From Chloroflexota bacterium (GTDB lineage: Bacteria > Chloroflexota > UBA6077), in NCBI GenBank assembly GCA_023380955.1, contig JAMCTB010000037.1, forward strand, positions 1 to 8,271: DNA of 8,271 bases, written 5' to 3'. This document shows, one piece after another, positions 1 through 5,499 of the stretch. Each line of letters starts with the position of its first letter. Position 1 is the stretch's first letter. A program made the translations under genes and the position numbers. The notes beneath the pieces were generated by a model. The model did no database searches, was not told where the DNA came from, and worked only from the letters and a program-made list of their open reading frames with translations.

Positions 1-1
1 C

Positions 2-649
2 AAGCCGGTGGAGGGCGCCAACGACTTCGCCATGATGCAGGAGGTCTTGAGGCGCCGCTTCAAGCGAGCTATCAGCGTCGGAGACGGGGAGAGTGTGAGA
101 GAACCCCTCCCCGCAGCGGGGAGGGGCCGGGGGAGGGGTGAGGAGTCCACAACCCAGCACCCAGCACCCAGCACTCAGTACTCAGAACCCACAACGCAGA
201 ACACGGAAGACGCCGGCTGGGCCACCCTGCCCGACCTGGTGATCGTGGACGGCGGGAAGGGGCAGCTGAACGCCGCCCTGGAGGTGATGGACGACCTGGG
301 GCTGGCCAATCTACCCGTGGTCGGCCTGGCTAAGGAGAACGAGGAGATCTTCCAGCCAGGCATCTCCCAGGGGCTGATGCTGCCCAGGAGCTCCCAGGCA
401 CTCTACCTGGTGCAGCGGATCCGGGACGAGGCCCACCGCTTCGCCGTCACCTACCACCGGAAGGTGCGCAGCAAGCGCGGCTTCGGCTCCGCCCTGGACG
501 AGGTGCCGGGCATCGGTCCCCGAAGGAAGCAGGCGCTGATCAAGCATTTCGGGAGCGTGAAGGCGATCAGGGAGGCGAGCCTCGAGGAGCTGCTGGGGGT
601 GCCGGGGATGAACCGCCAGGCCGCCGAGAAGATCAAGGAGCATCTGTAG
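2..649 (+). CDS. uvrC: UvrABC excinuclease subunit C, C-terminal part (5' end outside window)
   Basis: This is the nuclease subunit of nucleotide excision repair. UvrC is recruited by UvrB to damaged DNA and cuts on both sides of the lesion. The reading frame is open from the left edge, so the N-terminal GIY-YIG, UVR and first RNase H-like segments lie outside the window. What remains is the end of the RNase H-like 5'-incision domain: the VDGGKGQL strand at 245-268, whose Asp (248-250) is a catalytic residue in the family, and RDEAHRFA with the conserved His at 434-436. Tandem helix-hairpin-helix motifs follow (VPGIGPRRK and VPGMNRQAA, about 500-649). Between the FKRA helix and the VDGG strand sits a low-complexity stretch of about 35 residues encoded by repeat DNA (see the repeat entries). 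The insertion is in frame and linkers here vary in length across the family, so the protein is probably still functional. The gene ends 3 bp from the convergent MBL remnant. Confidence 0.95.
   Translation, partial: KPVEGANDFAMMQEVLRRRFKRAISVGDGESVREPLPAAGRGRGRGEESTTQHPAPSTQYSEPTTQNTEDAGWATLPDLVIVDGGKGQLNAALEVMDDLGLANLPVVGLAKENEEIFQPGISQGLMLPRSSQALYLVQRIRDEAHRFAVTYHRKVRSKRGFGSALDEVPGIGPRRKQALIKHFGSVKAIREASLEELLGVPGMNRQAAEKIKEHL
104..126. repeat. Perfect GC-rich inverted repeat inside uvrC
   Basis: The arms CCCCTCCCCGC (104-114) and GCGGGGAGGGG (116-126) are perfect 11-bp reverse complements around a single A. They are followed by more G-rich repeat-like sequence to about 143. This looks like a dispersed REP-type palindrome that landed in the uvrC linker and is translated as Pro/Gly/Arg-rich sequence. 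That it is dispersed is inferred from its resemblance to repeats seen in GC-rich Chloroflexota-type genomes; only one copy of this exact type is present here. Confidence 0.7.
152..207. repeat. Heptanucleotide tandem repeat (8 units) inside uvrC
   Basis: Eight consecutive 7-bp units are visible: ACCCAGC three times (152-172), ACTCAGT, ACTCAGA, ACCCACA, ACGCAGA and ACACGGA, decaying toward the 3' end. Seven-base period tracts of this kind are known in cyanobacteria as short tandemly repeated repetitive (STRR) sequences. Because 7 is not a multiple of 3, the tract is read in rotating phase, giving the polar sequence TQHPAPSTQYSEPTTQNTE in UvrC. A similar heptad tract (TCAGCNN) lies at 8122-8149, upstream of coaE. 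Confidence 0.8.
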
Positions 650-652
650 GCT

Positions 653-1297
653 CTAGAGCTCCCATTCGGTAACGGTGGCGACGTTGTTGAAGAAGAAGCG
701 CTCGCCGAACTCCCGGGCGAGCCGGCCCGCGGCCGCGAGACCGGTGCAGTGGGAGACCCCCAGCTTCTGGATGTCGAACTGCCGGAGGGCGGCCACCGTC
801 TCCTCCAGCTGCTCCTCCGTAGAGAAGCCCAGGTGGGTTCCGCCCAGCACGGCGAAGATCCTCTTCTGCCCGGCCACCTGCTGAGCGTGGAGCAGGGTGT
901 TCACGATCCCGCTGTGGGCGCAGCCCAGCAGCACCACCAGCCCCCTGGGGGTCTTCACCACCAGCGCCTGGTCGTCCGGGATCTGGTCCTGCTGCCAGCC
1001 GTGGGGCATCTTCACCACCAGCTCCGCATCCAGCCTCTCGAAGGGGGTAACCCTCGGCACCGGGCCGGTGGTCATCACCTCTCGAGTGATGTGGGCCGGG
1101 CCGTCGGACAGCTGGAAGGTGGCCCCCATCGACTCCAACTGCTCCCTCACGAACGTCAGTCCGGCGTACCGGGCCTTCTCCCCCTTGCGCACCACGTAGC
1201 GGGGCCTCCAGACGTCGGTGTGGGCATACACCGTCACCTCACCCGTCTGTGCCAGCACCTCCTTGAGGCCGCCGGTGTGATCCTGGTGGCCGTGGGA
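653..1297 (-). pseudogene. MBL-fold metallohydrolase, 5'-truncated remnant
   Basis: This is a metallo-beta-lactamase-fold protein of the group that includes archaeal MJ0301-like 'dihydropterin-ribofuranosylaminobenzene phosphate synthase' homologs. Recognisable blocks in order are SHGHQDHTGGL (metal-binding HxHxDH, codons at 1277-1294), GCAHSGIVN, GGTHLGF and the terminal SHCTG. The first GTG usable as a start is at 1258, downstream of the HxHxDH motif, so a protein from there (201 aa) would lack the main metal site. Reading further upstream, the frame stays open to a stop at 1400-1402 without any ATG, GTG or TTG. The 80-odd N-terminal residues normal for this fold are absent; GC-rich inverted-repeat DNA sits there instead. 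I therefore call it a truncated pseudogene; translation from a rare CTG cannot be excluded. It lies 3' of gmd on the same strand. Confidence 0.65.
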
Positions 1298-1327
1298 GCC
1301 GAAACCTCCCGCCCCAACAGCAATGGC

Positions 1328-1403
1328 GTAGGGCAGGGCGCTCTGCCCCGCCGCCGACCCTGCGATCGCCCGCCGGGCAGAGGGGCACAGGGCCCCTCCC
1401 TAC
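1328..1403. repeat. GC-rich inverted-repeat element abutting the MBL remnant
   Basis: The element starts GTAGGG and ends CCCTAC. Its 22-bp arms (1328-1349 and 1382-1403) match as imperfect inverted repeats, GTAGGGCAGGGCGCTCTGCCCC against GTAGGGAGGGGCCCTGTGCCCC read from the other strand, a difference at 4 positions. About 32 bp lie between them. A second small hairpin (CTCCC/GGGAG arms around 1295-1311) lies between this element and the surviving MBL sequence. This is the structure of a REP or MITE-like non-coding element. It occupies the place of the missing MBL 5' end, so insertion or recombination here is the likely cause of that truncation. Confidence 0.6.
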
Positions 1404-1424
1404 GTTTGCCCAAGGGGATCGCCG

Positions 1425-1442
1425 GCAGGAGCCGGCTCCTGC
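1425..1442 (-). terminator. Hairpin just past gmd stop codon, possible terminator
   Basis: GCAGGAGCCGGCTCCTGC is a perfect 18-bp palindrome beginning 1 bp beyond the gmd stop codon on the minus strand. No T-tract follows it in the direction of gmd transcription, so it is not a classical intrinsic terminator. It could protect the mRNA 3' end or be part of the repeat cluster at 1300-1403. Confidence 0.35.
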
Positions 1443-1443
1443 G

Positions 1444-2439
1444 TCATCCCTTCGCCGACTCCAGTGCCAGGTCGGAGTCGACCATCATCTTCACCAGCTC
1501 CTCGAAGGTGACCGACGGCTTCCAGCCCAGCTCTGTGCGGGCCTTGGCGGGATCGGCCAGCAGGTGGTCCACCTCCGCAGGCCGGATGAAGCGGGGGTCG
1601 GTGCGGACGTGCTTCCGCCAATCCAGCCCCACGTGGGCGAAGGCGATCTCACAGAACTCCGCGACGCTGTGGTACTCGCCGGTCCCGACTACGTAGTCGT
1701 CCGGGTCGGACTGCTGGAGCATCATGTGCATCGCCCGCACGTAGTCGGCGGCGTAGCCCCAGTCCCGCTTGGAGTCCAGGTTGCCCAGCAGCAGCTCCTG
1801 CTGCTTGCCCTGCTTGATCCTGGCGACCCCATGGGAGATCTTGCGCGTCACGAACTCCATGCCCCGCCGGGGCGACTCGTGGTTGAAGAGGATCCCGCTG
1901 CAGGCGAAGAGGTCGTAGCTCTCTCGATAGTTGACGGTGATGTAGTGGCCGTACACCTTGGAGACGCCGTAGGGGCTCCTGGGGTAGAAGGGCGTCTTCT
2001 CATTCTGCGGCATCTCCCGCACCTTGCCGAACATCTCGCTGGAGCTGGCCTGGTAGAAGCGGATCGGGTTGTTTCGGCTGCCGTTCCGCTTTCCGCTGCC
2101 GCCCACGATGCGGATAGCCTCCAACATCCGGAGAACGCCCAGCCCGGTGATCTCGCCGGTCAGCTCCCCCTGGTTCCAGGAGAGGGGCACGAAGGAGATG
2201 GCGGCCAGGTTGTAAACCTCGTCCGGCTTGGTGTACTCGAGCGACCTGACCAGGGAAGCCTGGTCCAGCACGTCGCCCAGAACCAGCTCCATGTCGGGAG
2301 CGATCTGCTCGAGCATCTCACGTTTGGGGTTGTTCTGGCCCCGAATGAGGCCGTAGACGTTGTAGCCTTGCTGGAGCAGGTACTCCGCCAGATAGGTCCC
2401 ATCCTGCCCCGTGATTCCGGTTATCAGGGCGGTCTTCAA
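1444..2439 (-). CDS. gmd: GDP-mannose 4,6-dehydratase
   Basis: The enzyme converts GDP-D-mannose to GDP-4-keto-6-deoxy-D-mannose, the precursor of GDP-fucose, GDP-rhamnose and related deoxysugars for surface glycans. It is a cytosolic extended short-chain dehydrogenase with bound NADP. Visible motifs on the 331-residue protein are the dinucleotide-binding G8-ITG-QDG14 loop and the SSSEMFG segment (132-138) supplying the catalytic Ser/Thr and Glu135. Y157-x3-K161 lies within [11 protein letters not shown]. The [18 protein letters not shown] block (183-200) and the [10 protein letters not shown] block (225-234) are both typical of GMD. The start is the TTG at 2439, because AAGGAGG lies 5 nt upstream at 2445-2451; an upstream GTG (2481) would add 14 residues across that RBS. 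The segment 113-124 ([12 protein letters not shown]) is a small insertion relative to the usual sequence as I remember it. No fucose synthase or glycosyltransferase is beside it, so the final sugar cannot be named. Confidence 0.95.
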   Translation of the reverse strand: MKTALITGITGQDGTYLAEYLLQQGYNVYGLIRGQNNPKREMLEQIAPDMELVLGDVLDQASLVRSLEYTKPDEVYNLAAISFVPLSWNQGELTGEITGLGVLRMLEAIRIVGGSGKRNGSRNNPIRFYQASSSEMFGKVREMPQNEKTPFYPRSPYGVSKVYGHYITVNYRESYDLFACSGILFNHESPRRGMEFVTRKISHGVARIKQGKQQELLLGNLDSKRDWGYAADYVRAMHMMLQQSDPDDYVVGTGEYHSVAEFCEIAFAHVGLDWRKHVRTDPRFIRPAEVDHLLADPAKARTELGWKPSVTFEELVKMMVDSDLALESAKG

Positions 2440-2444
2440 ATGGC

Positions 2445-2451
2445 CCTCCTT
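2445..2451 (-). promoter_or_regulatory. Ribosome binding site fixing the gmd TTG start
   Basis: AAGGAGG (read on the minus strand) lies 5 nt before TTG 2439. The same 5-nt spacing is seen for the MoaD1, kinase and 8253 starts in this window, which supports the rare TTG start over the upstream GTG. Confidence 0.8.
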
Positions 2452-2484
2452 ACATGTTGGCGCTTCGCGTCTCGGCCCCAAGAG

Positions 2485-2517
2485 GGCCGGGTTGACTGTC
2501 GGGCTGTTGACCCGGCC
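2485..2517 (-). other. Hairpin in the gmd leader
   Basis: GGCCGGGT (2485-2492) and ACCCGGCC (2510-2517) form a perfect 8-bp stem with a 17-nt loop, about 35 nt upstream of the gmd Shine-Dalgarno. A second tight hairpin, GCCCGC/GCGGGC (2538-2551), precedes it. No T-tract follows. It may be an mRNA-stability structure or an unrecognised leader element; I recognise no known riboswitch on this side. Confidence 0.4.
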
Positions 2518-2604
2518 GTTTGCGGTCGGAAGAAGGTGCCCGCACGCGGGCTGAACCCAGGTGACGTTGGAGCTAGTGAGGACACTGCACAGACGGCCCG
2601 GTAC

Positions 2605-2631
2605 ATTATACGAGGGCCAGAGCTATGTCAA
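2605..2631 (-). promoter_or_regulatory. Sigma70-like promoter for gmd
   Basis: Read leftward, a perfect -35 TTGACA (2626-2631) and a perfect -10 TATAAT (2605-2610) are separated by 15 bp, two shorter than ideal. Transcription would begin near 2598, giving gmd a leader of about 160 nt. The region is visibly more AT-rich than the surrounding genes. Confidence 0.6.
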
Positions 2632-2725
2632 CGATTACCCGGGGGCGATTATAGCGCAGACGCGGCTTACCCGCTCGGTCGAGCACAGGCGTATTGGCGA
2701 CTTCCATCGCCTGCCCTTTTCGACA

Positions 2726-2753
2726 TTGACTTCCCGCTCTAGCCTCGTATACT
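2726..2753 (+). promoter_or_regulatory. Sigma70-like promoter for the MoaD-AOR gene set
   Basis: TTGACT (2726-2731) and TATACT (2748-2753) are separated by 16 bp. Predicted start is near 2760, leaving about 165 nt of leader before the first MoaD-like gene. It is divergent from the gmd promoter, with the two -35 boxes about 95 bp apart, so both could be served by one operator region. Confidence 0.65.
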
Positions 2754-2782
2754 ACTATTTGCAGGCGGAGTCGCCTGCGATC

Positions 2783-2890
2783 TGCAGCTGCATCTCCCCC
2801 AGGACGGTGGAGCGTGCAAGAGGCTGAGCCTCAGTATCTGGGGCGCGACACCCTGAGCCGATTGACGCGAGGACTGCCAAGGTCTGATGC
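2783..2890 (+). promoter_or_regulatory. Candidate molybdenum/tungsten cofactor (Moco/Tuco) riboswitch
   Basis: This structured leader lies between the promoter and MoaD1. An outer stem can close GCATC (2790-2794) with GATGC (2886-2890). Inside it lie CCCCAG/CTGGGG (2797-2802 with 2838-2843), a GAGGC/GCCTC hairpin (2820-2832), CGCG/CGCG (2844-2847 with 2866-2869) enclosing ACACCCTGAGCCGATTGA, and GAC/GTC (2872-2874 with 2882-2884). The run of ACCCTGAGCCG, then GCGAGGACTGCCAAGGTC, resembles the conserved core of the Moco RNA motif (Rfam RF01055) as I remember it; this was not tested. That family is established to control molybdenum and tungsten cofactor genes, which fits the downstream MoaD and AOR genes. 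A separate 7-bp hairpin (GCAGGCG/CGCCTGC, 2761-2778) opens the leader. CCCC (2891-2894) can pair with GGGG (2903-2906) just before the RBS, a possible expression platform acting on translation. Confidence 0.55.
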
Positions 2891-2925
2891 CCCCTTGCCG
2901 GCGGGGAACCAGGGCGGAGGGTGAA

Positions 2926-3291
2926 ATGATCACCGTCGAGGTATGGCTGTACGGCCCCCTGGCCTGCTACGCGGGGGACCGGAGCCAGGGCAGCCACGCG
3001 CATCTTCTCCTCCAGCTCCCCGAGGGATCGAGAATGGCCGACCTCCTGGGCCGGCTGGGGATGCCACTGGAGGAGAAGGGGATCACCTTCATCAACGCCC
3101 AGTTGACCGACATGCCCGGCCTCGCCGCCGACCTTGACTGGGAGCTACGGCAGGGCGATCGAGTGGGGCTCTTCCACCGCCGGAGCATGTGGCCCTTCCA
3201 GTACCGCCACGGAGCCAGCCTGAGTCCGAAGCTGCGAGAGGCGATGGAACGGAGGGATGGAGGAGCCCTCCATCATTCGCCCGGGACCTAG
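2926..3291 (+). CDS. MoaD/ThiS-like beta-grasp protein 1, with C-terminal extension and no terminal Gly-Gly
   Basis: This is a small ubiquitin-fold protein of 121 residues. The start ATG 2926 is chosen because GGAGG lies 5 nt upstream (2916-2920) and MITVEVWLYGPL then aligns with the starts of the other two paralogs here; a longer frame from 2887 would begin before the RBS. The fold pattern is visible: first strand ITVEVWLYG (2-10), LPEGSRMADLLGRLGMP (31-47), FINAQL (55-60), and QGDRVGLF (76-83). True MoaD ends in Gly-Gly, which is adenylated and thiocarboxylated to donate sulfur to molybdopterin. This protein instead runs on for about 38 residues past VGLF, with an HRRSMWPFQYRHG block. It contains a Gly-Gly only at 112-113, eight residues before the end. 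It leads the AOR gene set; a chaperone, regulatory or cofactor-insertion role is possible but unproven. Confidence 0.75.
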   Translation: MITVEVWLYGPLACYAGDRSQGSHAHLLLQLPEGSRMADLLGRLGMPLEEKGITFINAQLTDMPGLAADLDWELRQGDRVGLFHRRSMWPFQYRHGASLSPKLREAMERRDGGALHHSPGT

Positions 3292-3354
3292 CACGTCGCC
3301 GCGGTGATCTCCACGTCGAGGAGTGGAGGCTCCAGCCGATGACCCAGGCGCGGC

Positions 3355-3455
3355 CGGCTGAAGCCGTTACTACAACCGAAGCGCCTGTAGTAACGACTTT
3401 AGTCGTTCGTCCCCGGTGTGTCAGGCAAGGACTAACGGCTGAAGCCGTTACTACA
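3355..3455. repeat. Three-copy hairpin repeat (GGCTGAAGCCGTTACTACA family) between MoaD1 and AOR
   Basis: CGGCTGAAGCCGTTACTACA occurs identically at 3355-3374 and 3436-3455. An inverted copy, TGTAGTAACGACTTTAGTCG, lies at 3386-3405. The inverted copy differs at three positions, all in the inner hairpin, and two of them form a compensating pair (CGGC..GCCG becomes CGAC..GTCG), so the secondary structure is maintained. TTACTACA (3367-3374) also pairs with TGTAGTAA (3386-3393). This is a REP or MITE-like element of a type I associate with Chloroflexota and cyanobacteria, and it carries no coding sequence. The rest of 3292-3589 holds a short hairpin (CTCCAC/GTGGAG, 3309-3328), a doubtful 25-codon frame at 3458-3535 and the AOR ribosome binding site. 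Confidence 0.8.
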
Positions 3456-3589
3456 AAATGAGTGATATCATCACGAAGGAGGTGGTGCCAGGACCGTTCC
3501 AGTGGCTGATGCCAGTCCCCACAACCGCCGGGTAAGGTTCTCCTTTCTAGGGTTGGAAAGATCGCGTTCGCTGAAGGAGGCAAGCCAAG

Positions 3590-5335
3590 ATGGCGAAGTT
3601 CCTGCGCGTGAACATGACCAACGGCACGGCGAAGTACGAAGAGGTACCCGAGAAGTACCGGCTGATGGGCGGCCGCTGGTTGACCAGCACCCTGACGGCC
3701 GACGAGGTCCCTCCCACGGCCCACCCCCTCGGGCCCAACAACAAGGTTATCCTCTCCCCGGGCATCATCACGGGCACTTCCGCTCCCACGTCGGCCCGCG
3801 TCTCCGTGGGCGGCAAGTCGCCCCTGACGGGCGGCATCAAGGAGGCCAACGCCGGAACCCGCTGGGGCCAGCAGGTGGCCCGGTTGGGGATCAAGGCGAT
3901 CATCGTGGAGGGACGGCCCGCCCAGAAGGGGAAGCTGTGGGGTCTCCACGTCACCAAGGAGGGCGCCACCTTCTTCGCCGCCGACGAGTTCGCCGGCAAG
4001 GGGCTGTACGAGGTGTACCCCAAGCTGTTCGAGCGATTCGGTAAGAAGGCCGACGTCATGGCCATCGGCTCCGCGGGCGAGTATCTGATGACCAACGCCG
4101 GAGTCTGCTTCAACGACCAGGAGGGCCGCCCCGCTCGCTACGCCGGCAGGGGGGGCCTGGGGGCCGTGCTCGGCTCCAAGGGGCTGAAGTTCCTCGTCGT
4201 GGATGGCTCCGGTGCCCCGGCATCGATCCCCATCACCAACGAGGCCCTCTTCCAGCAGGGCCGCAAGAAGATGACCGAGGCCCTTCAGTCCCACGACATC
4301 ACCAAGCCGAAGGGCGGGCTGAACACCTACGGCACCGCCGTGCTGGTGAACATCATGAACGAGGCCGGCGGCTTCCCCACCCGGAACTTCTCCTCCGGAA
4401 GGTTCGAAGGTGCGGCTTCCATCTCCGGCGAGGCGCTCTTCGAGGGAAACAAGCAGCGGACGGGCAAGGAGCTGTACAACCACGCCTGCAGCCCCGGCTG
4501 CATCATCCAGTGCTCCAACGTCTGGCACAACCCCGACGGCACCGAGCAGGTCTCCTGCCAGGAGTACGAGTCGGTCTGGTCCCTGGGGGCCGACTGCGGC
4601 ATCGACTCCCTGGACACCACCGGTGAGTTGATCCGGCTGTGCAACGACTACGGCCTGGACACCATCGAGGCCGGTGTGACCCTTGGGGTAGCCATGGAGG
4701 GCGGCCTGGCCCAGTTCGGAGACGGCGGGGCGGCCATCAGGCTGATGCACGAGATCGGCAAGGGGACTCCCCTGGGCCGGATCCTGGGCAACGGCGCAGC
4801 CTTCACCGGCCGGGCCCTTGGGGTGGTGAGAGTCCCCACGGTGAAGGGACAGTCCATGCCCGCCTACGAGCCTCGGGTCGTCAAGGGGATCGGTGTCACC
4901 TATGCCACCGGCACCATGGGCGCCGACCACACCCAGGGCTACACGATCGCGCCGGAGATCCTGGGGGTCAGCGGCAAGGTGGATCCCTTCGCCACCAACA
5001 AGGGGGAGCTGTCCCGCAACTTCCAGGCGACCACGGCTTTCATCGACAGCTCGGGCCATTGCCTCTTCATCGCCTTCGCCATCCTCGACATCGCCAGCGG
5101 CTTCGAGGGGATGGTGGAGGAGTGCGCCGGCGTCCTGGGCACCAACTGGACCGCCGACGACATAGTCAGGATCGGCTTTGACATCGTGAAGAGGGAGCGG
5201 CAGTTCAACCTGGACGCGGGCATGACCAACCTGGACGACCGGATGCCCGAGTTCATGAAGTACGAGCCGCTGCCGCCTCACAACGTCGTGTGGGACGTGA
5301 GCGACGCGGAGCTGGATTCGGTCCACGGGGCCTGA
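3590..5335 (+). CDS. Aldehyde:ferredoxin oxidoreductase family tungsto/molybdoenzyme
   Basis: The enzyme belongs to the AOR family, which carries a bis-pterin tungsten (or molybdenum) centre and one [4Fe-4S] cluster and typically oxidises aldehydes with ferredoxin as partner; it should be cytosolic. The 581 residues fit the usual 580-650. The N-terminal domain (about 4-203) contains SARVSVGGKSPLTGG (68-82) and the AGRGGLGAVLGSKGLK pterin-contact segment (185-200). Cluster cysteines appear as C300-x3-C304-x3-C308 and C491 in D486-SSG-HC491, matching the family DxxGxC motif. The classical Pyrococcus AOR has Cx2Cx3C instead; the spacing and flank (CSPGCIIQCSNVWHNPDG) resemble the E. coli YdhV-type branch as I recall it. 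The QEYES glutamates (325, 327) and H447 in GADHTQG are likely active-site equivalents. AAGGAGG (3574-3580) lies 9 nt before the ATG. Its substrate and metal cannot be told from sequence. Confidence 0.92.
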   Translation: MAKFLRVNMTNGTAKYEEVPEKYRLMGGRWLTSTLTADEVPPTAHPLGPNNKVILSPGIITGTSAPTSARVSVGGKSPLTGGIKEANAGTRWGQQVARLGIKAIIVEGRPAQKGKLWGLHVTKEGATFFAADEFAGKGLYEVYPKLFERFGKKADVMAIGSAGEYLMTNAGVCFNDQEGRPARYAGRGGLGAVLGSKGLKFLVVDGSGAPASIPITNEALFQQGRKKMTEALQSHDITKPKGGLNTYGTAVLVNIMNEAGGFPTRNFSSGRFEGAASISGEALFEGNKQRTGKELYNHACSPGCIIQCSNVWHNPDGTEQVSCQEYESVWSLGADCGIDSLDTTGELIRLCNDYGLDTIEAGVTLGVAMEGGLAQFGDGGAAIRLMHEIGKGTPLGRILGNGAAFTGRALGVVRVPTVKGQSMPAYEPRVVKGIGVTYATGTMGADHTQGYTIAPEILGVSGKVDPFATNKGELSRNFQATTAFIDSSGHCLFIAFAILDIASGFEGMVEECAGVLGTNWTADDIVRIGFDIVKRERQFNLDAGMTNLDDRMPEFMKYEPLPPHNVVWDVSDAELDSVHGA

Positions 5336-5370
5336 AGCGGGGACCGAGCAGTAGATGTAGGGGTAGGGGT

Positions 5371-5398
5371 AGGGGCAGACTCCGCGGAGTCTGCCCCT
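5371..5398. repeat. Perfect 28-bp palindrome after AOR, preceded by TAGGGG x3
   Basis: AGGGGCAGACTCCG and its exact reverse complement form a perfect 28-bp palindrome 35 bp past the AOR stop. Three TAGGGG units (5358-5375) lead into and overlap its left arm. No T-tract follows, so a classical intrinsic terminator is not shown. It could protect the AOR transcript 3' end or partly separate AOR from MoaD2 and MoaD3. It is similar in style to the GTAGGG-ended element at 1328-1403. The rest of 5336-5499 shows nothing else. Confidence 0.65.
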
Positions 5399-5499
5399 GC
5401 GGGCTCACCGGCAGTACGACCAACTCGCCCTCACACCGTGGACCTGCCCTCCGGCACGCCCACGCCTTTCCCCTGGGGTGCGGGGACAGGTGGTGACCC

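Noticed and set aside
749..1696. 315-codon plus-strand frame opposite the MBL remnant and gmd end
   Set aside because: It spans repeats and two unrelated genes on the opposite strand and has no RBS or domain.
1564..2742. 392-codon plus-strand frame opposite gmd
   Set aside because: It mirrors gmd codons, crosses the gmd promoter region and shows no motif; gmd on the other strand is unambiguous.
2779..2895. Cobalamin or c-di-GMP riboswitch in the MoaD1 leader
   Set aside because: The B12 box and the c-di-GMP core with its GNRA loop and receptor are not seen; the downstream genes also fit a molybdenum or tungsten cofactor sensor better.
2887..2925. Upstream start for MoaD1 (13 extra residues)
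   Set aside because: The added codons run through the putative riboswitch end and the Shine-Dalgarno itself; ATG 2926 has ideal spacing and matches the paralogs.
3355..3455. CRISPR array or insertion sequence
   Set aside because: There are only three copies, one inverted, with unequal short spacers and internal hairpins; no cas gene or transposase is present. REP or MITE-like is the better description.
3092..5326. 744-codon minus-strand open frame opposite AOR
   Set aside because: It is a GC-rich shadow of the AOR gene: composition is dominated by Gly, Val, His and Leu without a recognisable domain, and the plus strand encodes a clear AOR protein with an RBS.
5339..5375. Four GGGG runs as a G-quadruplex
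   Set aside because: The first loop would be 17 nt, beyond the usual limit, and the fourth run competes with the strong palindrome; not supportable from sequence alone.
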